Below are positions 1 through 12,631 of a stretch of DNA of 64,000 bases, piece by piece (the first letter of the stretch is position 1; every line of letters starts with the position of its first letter). The stretch is taken from assembly GCF_000276665.1 (NCBI RefSeq), contig NW_004955417.1, forward strand, positions 28,921,748 through 28,985,747. Reading direction: 5' to 3'. Source of the DNA: Chinchilla lanigera. Taxonomy: Eukaryota > Chordata > Mammalia > Rodentia > Chinchillidae. The notes under the pieces are model-generated. The model worked only from the letters and a program-made list of their open reading frames with translations, was not told where the DNA came from and did no database searches. Position numbers and translations under genes: made by a program.

Positions 1-126
1 ATATTTTACTGCTTTCCAACTCTGTATTTGGAGGTAAAGCAAGCATAGAGGTCAGACAAAATAGCTGCAGAATGCATTCTAGTGAAGAAACTATATTATT
101 TAAAGTTTAAATGTGAGATATAATCC

Positions 127-241
127 AACCATGCACCTGTAAATGCAGCAGTAGGTAGGCTGAGACAGGAGGACTCCATGTTTGTGGCCAGCCTGGGTTA
201 TATGAATAGCAAGACCCTGTCTCAGAAAACAACAAAAAAAA
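127..241 (+). mobile_element. B1 SINE (7SL-derived), degenerate
   Basis: The sequence shows the B1 order: a diverged 5' part, GGCTGAGACAGGAGGA, GCCAGCCTGGGTTATATGAA, AAGACCCTGTCTCAGAAAA and an A-rich tail. It is non-coding and carries many substitutions, so it is an old insertion. Confidence 0.85.
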
Positions 242-3200
242 GTGAAGGACATCACCAAGATGGTTGAATCTCCAGTACTTGAGGGTGCTGCTAAGACGTT
301 CTTGTAAAAGGAGATAAAGTGATTTGCGCTGAGTCTGCACAGTGATAGATTGGGTGTTGTAAGAAGGTGACCCCTTCTTCCTGTGCAGAGCAAAGACATT
401 TCTCTAGAGCAAGTCCCTGCTGTGACAGGTCACCTGTGGCCATGCTGTTCTGTGGAGGCGAATTGGCCTTGGGGAAGTCACGGTGGACCCTTGGGTGGAG
501 GACACTCGTGTTGTGCAGAGAAACGTCCATGAGGTTTTTCATAAAGTGTTAAGTTACAAGTACGAGCATAATAGTGAAAGCTACACTAATCCAAAGCATA
601 TTCAATTTATGACCATGCTAGTTCTAACTCTACTTGGAAAGTTACCAACTTGAAGGTGGAAATGTGTAAAATCAGGCCTAACTCTTGCTGTTGGACACTG
701 AGATCTTCCTTCCTGTGGAGGAAGAGCTCGGGTCAGTGCGGGGCTAAGGGACGTGTCCCGGACCTCTGCTGCCTTCGGTGAGAGGACGAGGCGGAGACCT
801 CGTGGGGTTCTCTGCCGGGTTAAGGCCACAGAGGGACCACTTTCCTTTCTGTGTGTTCCTTCACTTTTGTTTTAGATCCATGTGTTTCCCCATGCATACT
901 TCAAGCACTTTAATTTTCATTTTTGTGAGTGCATGCTGGCCATACCTAGCGGTCACATCTGCGGCGGGGAGTGTAACGCATCTCAGCTCTTTGCCTGTCG
1001 CTCCCTCCTCCTTGCCTTCTCCTCCATCGGTTGGTCCCCTTCTCGTTTGCAAAAGATGTTGTTTTCCTTCATTAGGGAATGTGTGAGACTTCAGCCCAGT
1101 TAAAAGAAACACAAAGTCATTTTTTCGCAGCATCTGGAGAGGGAGTTTCACAATGCTTCTGGAAGTTCTGTAAAGAGCACTGTGTAGAATTCAGTTCAGG
1201 TGTTTTCTGTTCTTGGAGGGGTAAGTGCCATACAACACGCAAAAGTTTTAAAGCAAAAAGTTGTCTCTTCTCGGGTGCGCAGGAGCAGCAGCAGCAGCAG
1301 CAGTGACACCCACTCCCTCTCGAGGCACACAGCACCTTCTTAGTGTGGGCTCAGGCCACCGGGCCCCGTCAGCCTTAGCTTGGCACCACGTCCCGTCTCA
1401 CAGACAGTGAGGAACATGCCTTTTCCACCCTTGAGGCGATAAAATAAATTAGAGGGTGCGGCATTCAGCGAGTTGAATTTTGAGCAGTATTTTTCATGCC
1501 TTCGATGTTTTAGAGCCAGCTTTCCTTCTGAAGCAGCATTTGGAAGCCAGAACAGGGGCCCTTGTGTGGGCCAGGGCGCAGGTTCTTGTGACTCTCTGGG
1601 GCCGTGAATGTGCAGTGCTGGTTCTGGTCCTCTTCCCAGTGTGGTCTGTGGGTCTGCAGCCTGGGACGACAGCGCTGTGCTTCAGTGTACATCACAAGCA
1701 AGTGTGCGCTCTGGAATGTGAAGCTCCTCCTTTGTTTGTCCTGGGTCGGGCCCAGGCTGCTTCAGCCCTGGGGGCTCCGGGACACAGCGGCCAGGGTGTG
1801 TGGAGACCGTCCCCTGTGCCCCATGCTGGCCCTCTGTGCCGTGCCTCCTCCCTTTTTTACGTTCTCTCGGGATCTCCCAGAGGACCAGTGAGCCTTGCTT
1901 TTATCTGCAACGGGAGTTTATTCTTGCTCTATGGAACAGAGGTGGATCTTTAGTATTACCACTTGTCTTCTCTAATTAGAAAACCTTGCCTCAGATTCTT
2001 GCAAATCAGAAGGGAGTGAGTTCACCCTTAGTGTCATACACAAAAGATGGCAGGAGCCACCTTTCATGGGACCCCTGTTAACCACAGAAAGCCTGAATCC
2101 CACCCACCACCCAGAGAGTGGTGTGTTGCCTTGGAGCCATCTCTTCTTTTGAGGTGTGTGGTCTTAGATTCTCAGACATCAGCCGAAATTCGCTTCCCTG
2201 TGCTGAGCGGTGCTCTGTCGAGCCTTCCACGTGATTCCCGTGTTACTGTGTGCCTGCAAGCGCCTGTGGTCATTTCAGACGGGAAGCACTGACACGTTCC
2301 CGACAGGATGCCCTGTCAGGCATGTGCGAAGTTCACTGCACACAGGAACACAGCTAGTTTGCAAGGACCACGGTGTAGCACCTCAGGTTGTGGAGGAGAT
2401 GGAGATGCAGAATTACTAACGCAGTGCAGAGCCGAGGGTGCGGCCCAGGAGACCCTGCTGCGGCCCGGATGTAGGCTTTCACCGTCCAGTTTCCTGGTGA
2501 AGCTTCTTGTTACCCTTGAGAGTGGTGTTTTCGAGCAGCTCTTACTGCATTTCTGGTTGTGTACTTTTTACTTGTGATTTCTTACCACATTGCCATCACA
2601 ATGTCAAATTTCAGGTTATTTTTCCAGTCTCCCACCACTGCATTTCCCCTTCTTGCCACACCTCCCTGCTCATGTCGCCACTCCTGTGTCTGTAGAACCA
2701 TCGAGGGTCTGGCGAAGCATTCCTGCAGCATTTGGGGTGTGGGAATGGAGAACAAGCTAGGTGCTCTTTGAAGGCAAGAAACGAAGTGGGGTATGGGAAA
2801 GACCTTCTTGGGTAAAGACAGTGAGGGGTGCAGATGGGTTGGGACTCAGGAACGGAGCCTCAGTAGCTGGTAGGGGCCACAGGGATGCCGTCCACAGGGG
2901 TGTGTCTGTCACACTGGCCTGTGTCGAATTTCAAGGACAGTGGGGACATTTCCACCAACATCCGCTTGCCGTAGAACTGCCCAGTACAGTCGAACTAGAG
3001 ACAAGTACTGCTGACCAAGAACGCAAAGCCAGCATAGCCTAACTCCTGTGTTTCTGTGGCGGGGAGAAGCTCAGGCTTGCTCATAGGTTAGAAAAGGTCC
3101 TTGTGCCTTGTGTTTAAGTATTTCGTATTATTAATTAGGCAGCTTTTAAATGTTGCAGTGATATGAGAAGAGGGCAGTTTTCAATTGCAGTTCAGTTGAA

Positions 3201-3944
3201 ATGTAAATATTGGTGTTCATTATGCACGGCGTGGGCAATGTCACAATGAAACCCTTGCATTATTTGGTCTTGACTTACACAGTGAAATCCTACCCAGTTG
3301 CTCAGACCACGTGTCTGAGAGCCACTCTGCTCTTCGCATTTTATTAGTCGCCTGTTTCAAACACTGTCGTCCCACTCCTTTTCTATCCTATCTTCCGGCT
3401 GAGAGCTCCTCCCTTTACCAGCATAGCAATCCTCAATCCTGGCTGCTGATGTCATCGTAAAGATCTGTATCAAAGTGGCGAGTTCACTGACATGAAAGGC
3501 AACTATTTTCGTATGTTTCATGTACCTGAGTTGATAAATTGTGTAACTTTAGTGATACGACTTTACCAATAAATACCTAATCGGTGTTCTTGGAAACCAG
3601 AATTTTAAAAGTTAAATTTTATGATTTTGGATAAAATCGTTTTGCTGTGCTGCTTTGGGTGACCACAAACAGTTGCTCTGATGTTTCCCAGTATATTTGT
3701 TCATGACCACCATGCATGTTAGTTTCATGCTGAGGTATAGGATTGCTGCTTTGTGCTATTTTCCTGTGCTTTCTCTCCTGTTCAAAGCTGTTTTCCCAAT
3801 GATCATATAATAGAACTGCTGAGGAGATTTTGCTCTCACAGGTGGCAGGAAATACGCAACCAACTTCTGTCGTATGTAGTTGTGGCCCATGGGAGTGAGG
3901 AGTTTTTTTCTTTTCTTTTCTTTTTTTTTTTCTTCAATGGGTAA
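242..3944. other. Intron 1 stretch with no recognised gene
   Basis: Mixed-composition unique DNA. Open frames up to 157 codons (1480-1953) show no known domain, no splice sites and overlap frames on the other strand. It contains a short perfect (CAG)6 at 1286-1303 followed by TGA, and a T-rich tract at 3903-3933. The first 2 kb is moderately GC-rich with scattered CpG but not dense enough for an island by eye. Confidence 0.6.
1286..1303 (+). repeat. (CAG)6 microsatellite
   Basis: Six perfect CAG units, preceded by an imperfect GAG unit. They are intronic, with no support for translation. Confidence 0.9.
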
Positions 3945-4270
3945 GTGAACTTTTTTTAGTCTTTTTTTATTTTAAAAGTAAAAGGAGGAAAGCATTAACA
4001 GACAGACAACCTTTTACAAAATAGCAAAAGAACAGTACGGACAATACAGTTACAAGCAAAGTGGTAGGAAATTAACAATGCTTGTCGTATTACATATCGA
4101 TATCTTCAAAGTGGTTTCTCATGAAAACAGATAGAGACATGCAATACTGATCAATCAAGGACTCACTGACAGTTTCTTTCAGCAAAGAAATAAAAGACAG
4201 TAGAACAACTATGTTAACTATCCTGTATATACATACATACAAAATTTCTCCTTCTATTTTTTATTAAAAT
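3945..4270 (-). mobile_element. Dispersed retroposon 3' end, possibly L1 3'UTR
   Basis: The reverse complement of this block aligns by eye with 46030-46330 over about 300 bp. Shared landmarks are a TATGTATGTATATACAGGATAG motif region, TATCA/GATATGTAATA, GTTAATTTCCTA, and an A-rich end (TTTTAC then TTAAAATAAAAAAA). The A-rich 3' end lies at the left, so this copy is on the minus strand. An A-rich 3' end points to a non-LTR retroposon; L1 3'UTR is the best guess, unconfirmed. Confidence 0.55.
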
Positions 4271-5144
4271 TTCCTAGCTTGTTACACTATCTGCAGACTT
4301 ACGCTTTTGATAAATCAACACAGCAAGCTGTGAGCTTTGGAATTCTCTTTTTTTCGTCAAAGAGTTGGCTTCCCTCCTTTTCCCACTGTCCACTGACTTC
4401 CCTTGCTGAGACCTGTAGAGCAGGCGAGGATACATGAGATCTGCGTGTCCGTGCACCAGGCACACACTGAGGTAGTGGCTGGATGTACCTGAGGAGCCAT
4501 AACGAGAAGGTTAATCAGCTGTGTCCCGTCCTCGTGGGTCACAAGAAAGATTTGTTGTGATAAACTTTAGATATAATAACTCCAAAAATATGTACAGGTC
4601 AAATTATGTATTTTGTTATTTTCTAAGGTTTTTTTCATCCAGAAGGGGGAAAACAAAGCCAAGCAAATTTAGCAAAAATATAGGGCAGAAAGTCCGTGTA
4701 AAAAAACCTCCTGAACTGTACTTAGTGCTTTCTTTCGATTGGAATAATCAGGCTCCTTTCTAGCACTGGTTACTTAGTTTCCTAATCTAAAACTGATTAG
4801 AGGGACCTCGGTGAGGATCGCATGGGCTAACTGTTTCCATTTCACATGTGTTGAGCATTTCTCTGTCATCAGCATTCTTCTGAAGCAGTTTTACTGTTTA
4901 GGACTGCACCGCACTCAGGGATAGGGACGCACAGCTCGGAGACCTCTTCCCTAGAACAAACATTGTGATGAACTTTTCTGGACACCGATCTTTGTCTTCT
5001 CCAATTATTTCCTGGCAGTAGAGATGGTGAGGTGAATTAATGACTCTGAGTCTGAACAGTTCTGAAGCCTTTGAAACATAGTACCTGATAGCACTCATCA
5101 TTACATTTAATGACTGATATTCCCTTTTGGGTACATAAATAATA
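4271..5144. other. Intron 1 stretch, nothing recognised
   Basis: AT-rich unique sequence. Short open frames on both strands carry no recognisable protein. Confidence 0.6.
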
Positions 5145-5345
5145 ATGGCTAACGTTTTGGAATATTTATGGACAAGTATTGTTGTAAGCTTACATCACAC
5201 TTGCTAACTCATTCCATCTTAAAAGTGATTACTGACATTCCTGTTTTACAGATGAGAACGGGAATCTTAGGGAAATAAAGACAGTCCCTTAGGGTCATGC
5301 AAATAATACTGGAGGAGCCAGGGTTTGCTCCCGCACACTCTAGGG
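5145..5345 (-). repeat. MIR SINE remnant
   Basis: It contains the antisense MIR pattern: a region equivalent to 'cattttacagatgagg' (here TTTTACAGATGAGAACGGGA), then GTCATGCAAATAATACTGGAGGAGCCAGGGTTTG, which corresponds to the MIR 'cagagccaggatttg' end. Strongly diverged, as expected of an ancient mammalian repeat. Confidence 0.65.
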
Positions 5346-5429
5346 GAATAGCTGACATTTACTAACGCTTTACTATAAAGAACAGGTTTTCTGAACCTCT
5401 GAGTTAACAGATTTAAAATACTACATTGT

Positions 5430-5720
5430 GTGGCCCGGGTATGAGTTCCACGTGCTATGGAGGCATTTTGTTCTCATTTTACAGATTCTGAAAAACGCAT
5501 ATGCAGGGTGTGGCAGCAGACACCTATAATCCCAGCACTCAGGGGTCATTGTGAGTTCAGGGACAGTCTGAACTACATAGCAAGATGCTGTCTCAAAAAA
5601 AAAAAAAAAAAAAAAAACCATTGAAAAGATAAAAAACAGGTAAAAATTGGAACAAGTCAAGTAACTCCCCCAAGTCCTCTAAATAATAATTGGCAAAGCA
5701 AAAACTATACTCCTGTTATT
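5430..5720 (-). repeat. Second MIR-like remnant split by a B1
   Basis: The left part carries TCATTTTACAGATTCTGAAAA. The right part, after the B1 at 5504-5617, carries GTCAAGTAACTCCCCCAAGTC, the antisense equivalent of the MIR 'ttaagtaacttgcccaaggtc' region. The B1 therefore inserted into an older MIR. Confidence 0.55.
5504..5617 (+). mobile_element. B1 SINE with pure poly(A) tail
   Basis: Starts GGGTGTGGCAGCAGACACC, contains CCTATAATCCCAGCACTC (RNA polymerase III box A region) and GAGTTCAGGGACAGTC (box B region), and ends in ATGCTGTCTC followed by 23 uninterrupted A. The clean tail suggests moderate youth, although the body has diverged. Confidence 0.9.
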
Positions 5721-8026
5721 TTAGGTTTGTATTCACCGGACCCAGACAGCGTCTCCACACTGCTAAATCATTCAGAACACTTAGGTTCTTAGTATATAAT
5801 AATATTACGATCACACTTGTCCGCACGCCCTTGCGTAGCTCGCCGAGCCGGGCTTCCTAGACATGGAGCCCCCGTCCTAGCACAGGGGTGATCTTAGTTC
5901 TGTCCTGAGTCACGCCCAGAGGAGCCTGTGCACATGTGGTCCCCTGGTAAGAGAACTGATGTCTTTGTGATAAAACCCACAGAGGGTGGGAGTGGCATGA
6001 CTTCGAGGGGTGATGACCCTGAGCTCAGACCTGGAGGACCTCCACGGAGGCCTTGGAGGTGGGCTGTCCCTGAAGAGGGAGGGACAGGGAGCTCCTGCAC
6101 TGCAGCGGCAGTGCTTAGGGTCCAGACCTGGGAGGGAGGAGGAGCTGACTTCGTCCCACAGAGGGGAAGAGGGTCACTGAACAGCCAGCCCCCCTGTGGA
6201 GTGTGTGGGCCATGAGGGGGAGTCGTGAGGTGCCATTTCTGTTGAGGCCCGAGCCTAAGGAGTTGGTATAGATTGTACGCGTGAGTGGGAGATGGGGAAT
6301 CAGCCGGGACTCCAGGAAAGTGCTCATCGGATGGCTTGGTTGCTGTTGTCTCACCAGCTGCGACCTCTGCAAAGACGGAGACCTCATGCCCTTTCTTTGC
6401 TGTGGTAACCCACTGGCCCGTAGCATGCTTAGCTCTACAGAAAGTGCCTTGAAACATTACTAACTTTTTGAAGCTCCATACCTGGCTATCTTATTTATTG
6501 AATATATTTCTCCTTAGGTGGCATTCATTATTTTCATATTTTGCCATGCAGAAAGTGTAAATACATTTAGATTTATATTGTGTCTTTGTTTTTTATGTAG
6601 ATGTGTGTTTGTTTACTGCTTTGTGATTCCATTCATTGCTTGTAAAAGGTCACCCCCTCCCCAAAGGCTTGACTGACAGAAGACTTTGTCTCTTTCCGTG
6701 TACTATTTTTTGTGTTTAATGCTGAAAAAACAATCTGAAATTTATTTTTTAAAAGATGTGAGATAAAAGCCTGAATTGATTTTTTTTCTAAATGGCTAAC
6801 TAGTTATTTCAGCTTCATTAAGTAATTAATTCTTCCCTGTTAAGAAGTGTCTTTATTGTTAATTGAATTCTTACAAATAGTTGTCAGTTGCTAAATGTTT
6901 GTTTTAGTACCGGATCGTTAGTCCTCCATGACGCTTCATCGTGCTGATTCTGTCACATGTTTGGGGTGTATAGACTTCGGGAATATGTTTGAATTGGCTC
7001 CAAGTATTTGTTTGCAATTCGTAACTCTTTATTTATCAGACGATCTGGGGATGGATGAATATAGTAACCACTTGTCACATATAGATATTTAAATATAAAT
7101 TAACTAAGTAAAATTAAGTACAATTAGGAACGCTGATTCTCAGTCCCACTGGTCCTATTTAAAGTTTGCAGATTAACCTCACAGGTGAGGTTTATAGAAA
7201 ATTCCCTTCACTGTAGTTTGATTTGATTTGACTGTCAGCTCCATAGTCATTTTTCCAAGTTCTTAGAACTTGGAAACCTTGATTTTCAAACAATGTGGAA
7301 ATTGAAATCCAGGACATACTTACTTGGGAGGTTACCAGCATCTTTATAGTATTTAATTTTTACTTTTAAAGATGAGATATGCAGTCATGGTTATAGTGTG
7401 CAGGTGTTTATACTTTCATTAGATTTTGTATGTTTGGTGCAAATCAATCCTAGCAGTTTCTAAGTTTTGAAATTATTTGATCTTTACATAAATATGTAAT
7501 GATTATTTAGTAAGTTCTTAATTCTTCCCTCAACCACTTTTCCATTTTGATATCCTACCTTAGATTTTTAAAAGCATAGTAAGGTTTTAAAAAGAATGCT
7601 TGCATTTCATTGTATTTTCAAGCTTATTGGTATAATGTTTGGCTTGATTTTTAAAAAATCTGTTTTATCCACAATTCAGAGTTTACTGATGTTGGCTATT
7701 CTGTCTAATAAGTTTCCAAAGCTTTTTATTTTGTAGAGGAGGAGCCAGCTTTTATTCACACCCTCACCCCACCCCACTCTCCTTAGGACCCGTATAGGTT
7801 GGTCTATGGAAACGTCCTGTGGAAACCTGCTTCTGTGGCCTGTTCCTGAGTGACGTCTTCTGGGGCCATCTGCTCCAGGGTCACCTCCAGGGTCCCCATG
7901 GCCCTTCAGGCACCTGGACACCCCTCTGAGTTCTCCTTGCCCTCTGCTGCCTCTCCTAAGTGACCTCAAGCCAGAAAACTAAAAGAAGACAGTGTTTGAC
8001 CTCAGTCTACTAAAAACACATCACTT
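5721..8026. other. Intron 1 stretch with a GC-rich block
   Basis: 5820-6460 is GC-rich, with overlapping open frames of up to 187 codons on the minus strand and 95 on the plus strand, none with a recognisable domain or flanking splice signals. The rest is AT-rich unique DNA. 7740-7970 is another short GC-rich patch. No gene is supported. Confidence 0.55.
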
Positions 8027-8041
8027 ATATTTTAAGATAGT

Positions 8042-8139
8042 GCCAGGGATATAGCTCAGCAGCACAGCACCTGCCTGGCAAGTGCAAGATCCTGAGTTCA
8101 ATTCCCACTGGAAAATAAAAAAAAGACAAACTCCCGCTC
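8042..8139 (+). mobile_element. ID SINE (tRNA-Ala derived), older copy
   Basis: The body reads GCCAGGGATATAGCTCAGCA, then CTGCCTGGCAAGTGCAAGAT and GAGTTCAATTCCCA, i.e. the tRNA box A and box B with several substitutions. It ends in an A-rich tail and is bracketed by the direct repeat ATATTTTAAGATAGT at 8027-8041 and 8140-8154. Confidence 0.9.
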
Positions 8140-8813
8140 ATATTTTAAGATAGTAATTTTTTTTTAGCAAAAATGGTATGAAATGCTATGGTATGAAATA
8201 CATACTATTAAATGGTATGAAATACATACTATTAAATACTATGAAAATGGTATTTAAATTCCAGTTGAATCTCATTATAGTAGATTTTGACTTTAAGGCA
8301 TTGTTGAGCTTTGGACTTCCTAATACTTGGTCAGTGTTTGTAAAGACTTTAAGAGCTCCCTGAGACCATCATCTTAAGTGAAGTAAATCAAACAGACAAC
8401 CTTAAATAGCGTGTGGCTTCCGTATATGAGAAACCTAAAATAGAAAGGAATTGAAGAGCAAAATAAAAGGTACTGGGAGCCAGGGAGAGCTTTTGCAAAA
8501 GAGAAACAGAGGGAAAGGAGCAGAGAGGAAGGCGATGCAGAAAAAAATTAAAATGTGTTGTGTGTTCATGCACCGGCTTCCCATGCTGGATGTGTGTACC
8601 AATAAAACTAAAAATTTAGAGAGAACACCTGTAAAATTGATTCTTGTTTATAGAAACAGAATGGCCTCATAGAGCATTTGATGCTGTGCGTGAGGGGTTG
8701 ATTATGGTGCTCACAGTATATCTAGTCCTCATCTTCGTTTTGTTTCTTCAGTGCGACATTGGGTGTGATCCAGGATTGTTCAGATTCTCCCCTCAGCAGT
8801 GATGCCATTGATT

Positions 8814-8916
8814 GTTTTTGTTTGTTTGTTTGTTTGTTTTCTGGTACCAGGAATCGAACTCACGACCTTGCACTTACCAGGCAGGCGCTGTGCCGCTGAA
8901 CTAAATCCCCAGCCCT
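8814..8916 (-). mobile_element. ID SINE, minus strand
   Basis: The reverse-oriented body contains GGTACCAGGAATCGAACTCA and TTACCAGGCAGGCGC, and ends AATCCCCAGCCC; the tail at the left is (TTTG)n. It is flanked by the target-site duplication TGCCATTGATT at 8803-8813 and 8917-8927. Confidence 0.93.
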
Positions 8917-8927
8917 TGCCATTGATT

Positions 8928-9629
8928 TTTGTTTTACCAAGATACCATAACTTTCATTGGCATATTCCTGAAATATTATATGATACTAATATTATGAGTC
9001 TTCCTGTATTTCCTTTTATGTTGACTGATGAATTTTTGACTGCTCTCATTTTGAAAAACTATAACTTTTACAGTATTTATCTAATGGAAAAATTAATAGG
9101 CTTTTGTTTTTGTTCTGATCTTAAAATTGCTCAGTTATCTATCTCCATAGAGACTGTATCCTTTTTTGTATTCCTAATGTTTGTACCCTAATTTTGTCCT
9201 TTTGAATGTTATTATTGGTTGCTTTTAATGTCTTTAAATGTGGGGAAGTTCTACTAAATGGCATATTTGTTACCGAATTTATGTTAGAAATTTTATTTTT
9301 ACCTATTTGTCAAAATGCAAACAATTTAACTCTTTCTAGAGAGGAATTGAAATTATTTTTGGCTTCTTTTCACCTCTGCTTCTCTATTCTCTGTTGATTT
9401 AATCTGCATTCATTTTCTTTGTTACAACTCAATTCCTCTTTTATACTATTTTCTGATATTCTGATTTGTTATTTTAGTCTTAATAAGCATTTAGACCCCT
9501 GAGGGTCAAACTTTTATTGGTAATTTGACTTCTTAAAAACTATTTTTGTCTCTAGCAAGTTTCAGTGTTCCCTGAAAATTGCTTTTTGAGCATAGTTCTC
9601 TTGTTCCCAATGGTTAATAATTCATCTCT
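8928..9629. other. AT-rich intron 1 stretch
   Basis: Low-GC unique sequence. An open frame continuing from the ID element (8799-9191) is chance read-through of AT-rich DNA. Confidence 0.6.
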
Positions 9630-9967
9630 CTGAAACTGAGGCAGCATCGTACCCTAAGGACTACGGAGCTGACGCCTGTCATGGCAGCCTCTGCTGTGGT
9701 TGAGAGTGAAATGCGCCTAGAGGTCTCCTGGGCCCAGGTTGGGTGGGACTTCCGGAAGGTGATTGACGTGGGATTAATGGCCGCCACGCGCAGAGCAACC
9801 TCTTGTCTCAGCCCTTCCGCCATGGTATTTCTGCCTCACCTTAAGCCTAGAGAAACCAAAGGGCCAACCTTGGGCTGAAACTTCTGAAACCGAGAGCCAA
9901 AATAAATCCTCCTTTAAGTTGTTTTTCTCAGATGTTTGGCCACAGTGATGAAAAGCTGATTAACACA
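9630..9967 (+). mobile_element. MaLR-class solo LTR (MST-like)
   Basis: The 3' half has the signature of mammalian apparent LTR retrotransposons: TTCCGCCATGGTATTTCTGC, GAGAGCCAAAATAAATCCTC (AATAAA polyadenylation signal), TTTAAGTTGTTTTTCTCAG, and a terminus AAGCTGATTAACACAA. No internal region is attached. The 5' border is approximate. Confidence 0.7.
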
Positions 9968-11628
9968 AGGTCTGAGGGTGTTTTGGTCAGCTCTGCACAT
10001 AAATCTCATAGTTTATTGAATGCAGTATTCTCCCATAACCTGTCCCTACATTTTGCTAGCTTCCTCTTATATTTTTCTTTCTTTCTCTCCTCTCTCTGTC
10101 TTTCATGATTTTTGTTGGTTTTAGCCATCTATTTGACAGGCTCTTACTTTACGGGATGGAAAGATGTACTTGGGGTAGAAAGATGATTCCTCTTGCTATT
10201 TGAAAATAAAGCTAGTATGAAATACTGATTTGGGTTGTTTTTCTTAATCTAATATAGGTGGGCTTTCCTTAGGCCTGGAAATTCTTAATATGCCCAAATT
10301 CTTTATATTATAGTACCAACTCGGCATTGTTTAGGTTTACTTGAATGTGAGATTGTTTGTTGTCAGTGGGTGCAGCTTGGCCACAGTCTTCTCTGGCCTT
10401 CCCTGTCCACCTCTCATCTTTTTCATCTGTTTTTGTCGTTTTCTTGCAGTCTCAGGCTGTTTATCACGATGAGTCATGAGTATCACTAACTTAACTTCTC
10501 TGCACCATCAAGTGTGTGTATGCTATAATTATGTTTATTATTATTCTTTCATTTTGGTCACTCTGATTTTTATCATATAGTCTTTTTATTGTATGTTTGG
10601 TTTAACTGAAAAATTCCTTCAGGAATCTTTGTAATAACATGAAGCTGATTTTTAAAAAATATTATTGTATTTTATAAAGTAAATATTTTGACGGAGAAAG
10701 GCAAAAGCTTGCCTTTTTTAGCCAATAATATATTGTTTATCTTATGTTCCAAATTTCTCTTCAATTTCTGACTCCCAAGTCTTGGGTGCTCTTAAAATAT
10801 ATTTTTTAACATATTGAATAAGAGACCCTGCCAGGCTCTGGATTTCTCTGGTCTCCTTCAGCTGTGTTGTTTCCTGGGCCTGTCTCTTCTTGGAGAGGAA
10901 GAGGTTATGAGGAGGAGAGGGAAGGGTGTCTGTAGTGCTTCCTGGCACAGCTGGAGAGATACACAGGTTGTTCACTCCTCCTTGGGCGAGATTGGTGATG
11001 TCCTTGACTTGTGAGGGACCAGCATTGTGACCATATGGACAGCTGGTCATTGGAGGGCACTTTTGTGCTTATTGGTGAAATGCAGACTTTTCCATAGTCC
11101 CTGTGCTCTACCATGAACAGTAGCAAGTGGAACAGCCCAGAGAGGATATGTAACTGATTCTGGCAGCCCAAGAACACCAGATTCTTTCTAGAATGAAAGT
11201 GTGCTCTGTCCTGTTCTGTGCGGGGTGCTGTTGCACTCTCCAGTTTCACGGGGTTTGGGGGGAGGTTTTCTGTCTCCATTCAGTCCAAAGCGCACTTCTG
11301 TATTACGGAAAATAGATGCTATTAGCGCTACAATTTTAGAAAGTTTTTCATCCATACATTAATTTTTTTTTAGTTTTAAATTTGCTTAAGCTTTAATGGT
11401 TGAGTTAGTGATCTGCATGTTCTTTTGTTTGCTAAGTCTTACACTTTGATCACCCTAGATAATAGATAGACAAGACCTTACTGTAACGACAAGTTTACTT
11501 TTTAAGTCTTTATATTGGCACAGCAGGACTCTGGAGATGATTTCTTTGTCTTTCTGTATAGTTCTTCAGGAATTTTGCCACAGGTAGGCCAACTAAGCTT
11601 ACTTAGAGTTGTGCTAAATACAGCGAAA
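9968..11628. other. Intron 1 stretch, nothing recognised
   Basis: Unique, mostly AT-rich. A pyrimidine-rich tract lies near 10074-10105. Open frames of 102-124 codons on the minus strand around 10742-11279 have no recognisable domain. Confidence 0.6.
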
Positions 11629-11916
11629 CCTCTTCCGAGCTGTGCATTAGATGAGTCTGTTCAGCTTCTCCACCTTTGCCTTTACTCCCCTTTCCCTCAG
11701 TGCTTCTCCAGAGATGGGGCAAAGTTCAGTCGCTGTGCATGGGACCTGGAGAAGTGAACATCGGGAACCCTCACCTCATCCTAGTGAGATCAGCTGAACC
11801 CGCATCCTCTACTGGACCTTTCCCGTAGTTGGCCACAGGTTGTGAAATGATCAAAACATTCAGAACCAAGCCAGCAAGTGGCCTCCACCACCTGCTTCAG
11901 GGCTGCTGCAGTTGTG
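11629..11916 (+). repeat. Direct repeat, copy 1 (288 bp)
   Basis: This block recurs at 12632-12918. I count ten substitutions and one 1-base indel, about 96% identity. It begins CCTCTTCC-G-AGCTGTGCAT and ends GCTGCTGCAGTTGTG. It is not a repeat family I recognise; the ends are not TG...CA, which argues against a simple LTR pair. Confidence 0.93.
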
Positions 11917-12631
11917 TCTCAGTTAAGTCTCCAGAGAGCTCTGGGAGTGGAATCCCGGCCCAGCGTCTCCCTGAGTCAGTCCTCTGTGTGGTCCCTGGAT
12001 AATTCCCAAGTCCGAAGAATTGAAAAAGCAGCCAGCGTGAGATCACATGTCTCTTTAGATGGGGACACTAGTGCTTGTCAGAAATGGCCCTACAGCACTC
12101 GCAAGTCACATTTTCTGTCAGGGATACACCACTCCCTACTAGGTCAGTGTCCACTGGCAGAGTGGACTGGGAATGGGAAAACACACAGTGACCTGAGAGG
12201 TGGTGGGCTGTGCCACCTGCCTGTCACCCTGTCCTGGGAGTGCTGAGACTCAGGCCTGCCCCCTTCCCCTCCCCACGGAGCTAGAAGACAGACCCCTGGA
12301 TCTTCTCAGAGTATCTGGAAGTACAGAACAAAGCTGCTGGCCCTGGGCCCATCCCTGAGCTGCTTGGTCTTTGGGAGTGGGACCTTGAAAGGCTTCTTGT
12401 TGGCTAACCTTCATGTGGATCCAATCCACAGGAACACTAGTCACAGAGTAGAGGGTAACACAGGGGCCCAGGGGGATGATGGGTCCACCGTTCTCCTGTC
12501 CAAATGCAGAGAGAAGCTAGGTTTCCACAGGCTTCCCTAGGCTCTCTGCTGCTTGAGCCAAAGGTCGGCCTGATCCAGCGTGGAGCCTGGGAGTGGCACA
12601 GGGTGAGCAGAGCATTCTCCTGCCCGCCCTT
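11917..12631. other. Spacer between the direct repeats
   Basis: Moderately GC-rich, 715 bp. The plus-strand frame 11878-12246 runs from copy 1 into this spacer but has no recognisable domain. No internal retroviral motif is visible. Confidence 0.6.

Noticed and set aside
1286..1303. (CAG)6 as a polyglutamine-coding exon
   Set aside because: Only six units, immediately followed by TGA, with no supporting exon structure.
1480..1953. 157-codon open frame, plus strand
   Set aside because: It overlaps other frames in a GC-richer patch, has no recognisable domain and no splice signals.
5894..6457. 187-codon minus-strand frame
   Set aside because: GC-rich shadow with no domain, and a competing frame on the plus strand.
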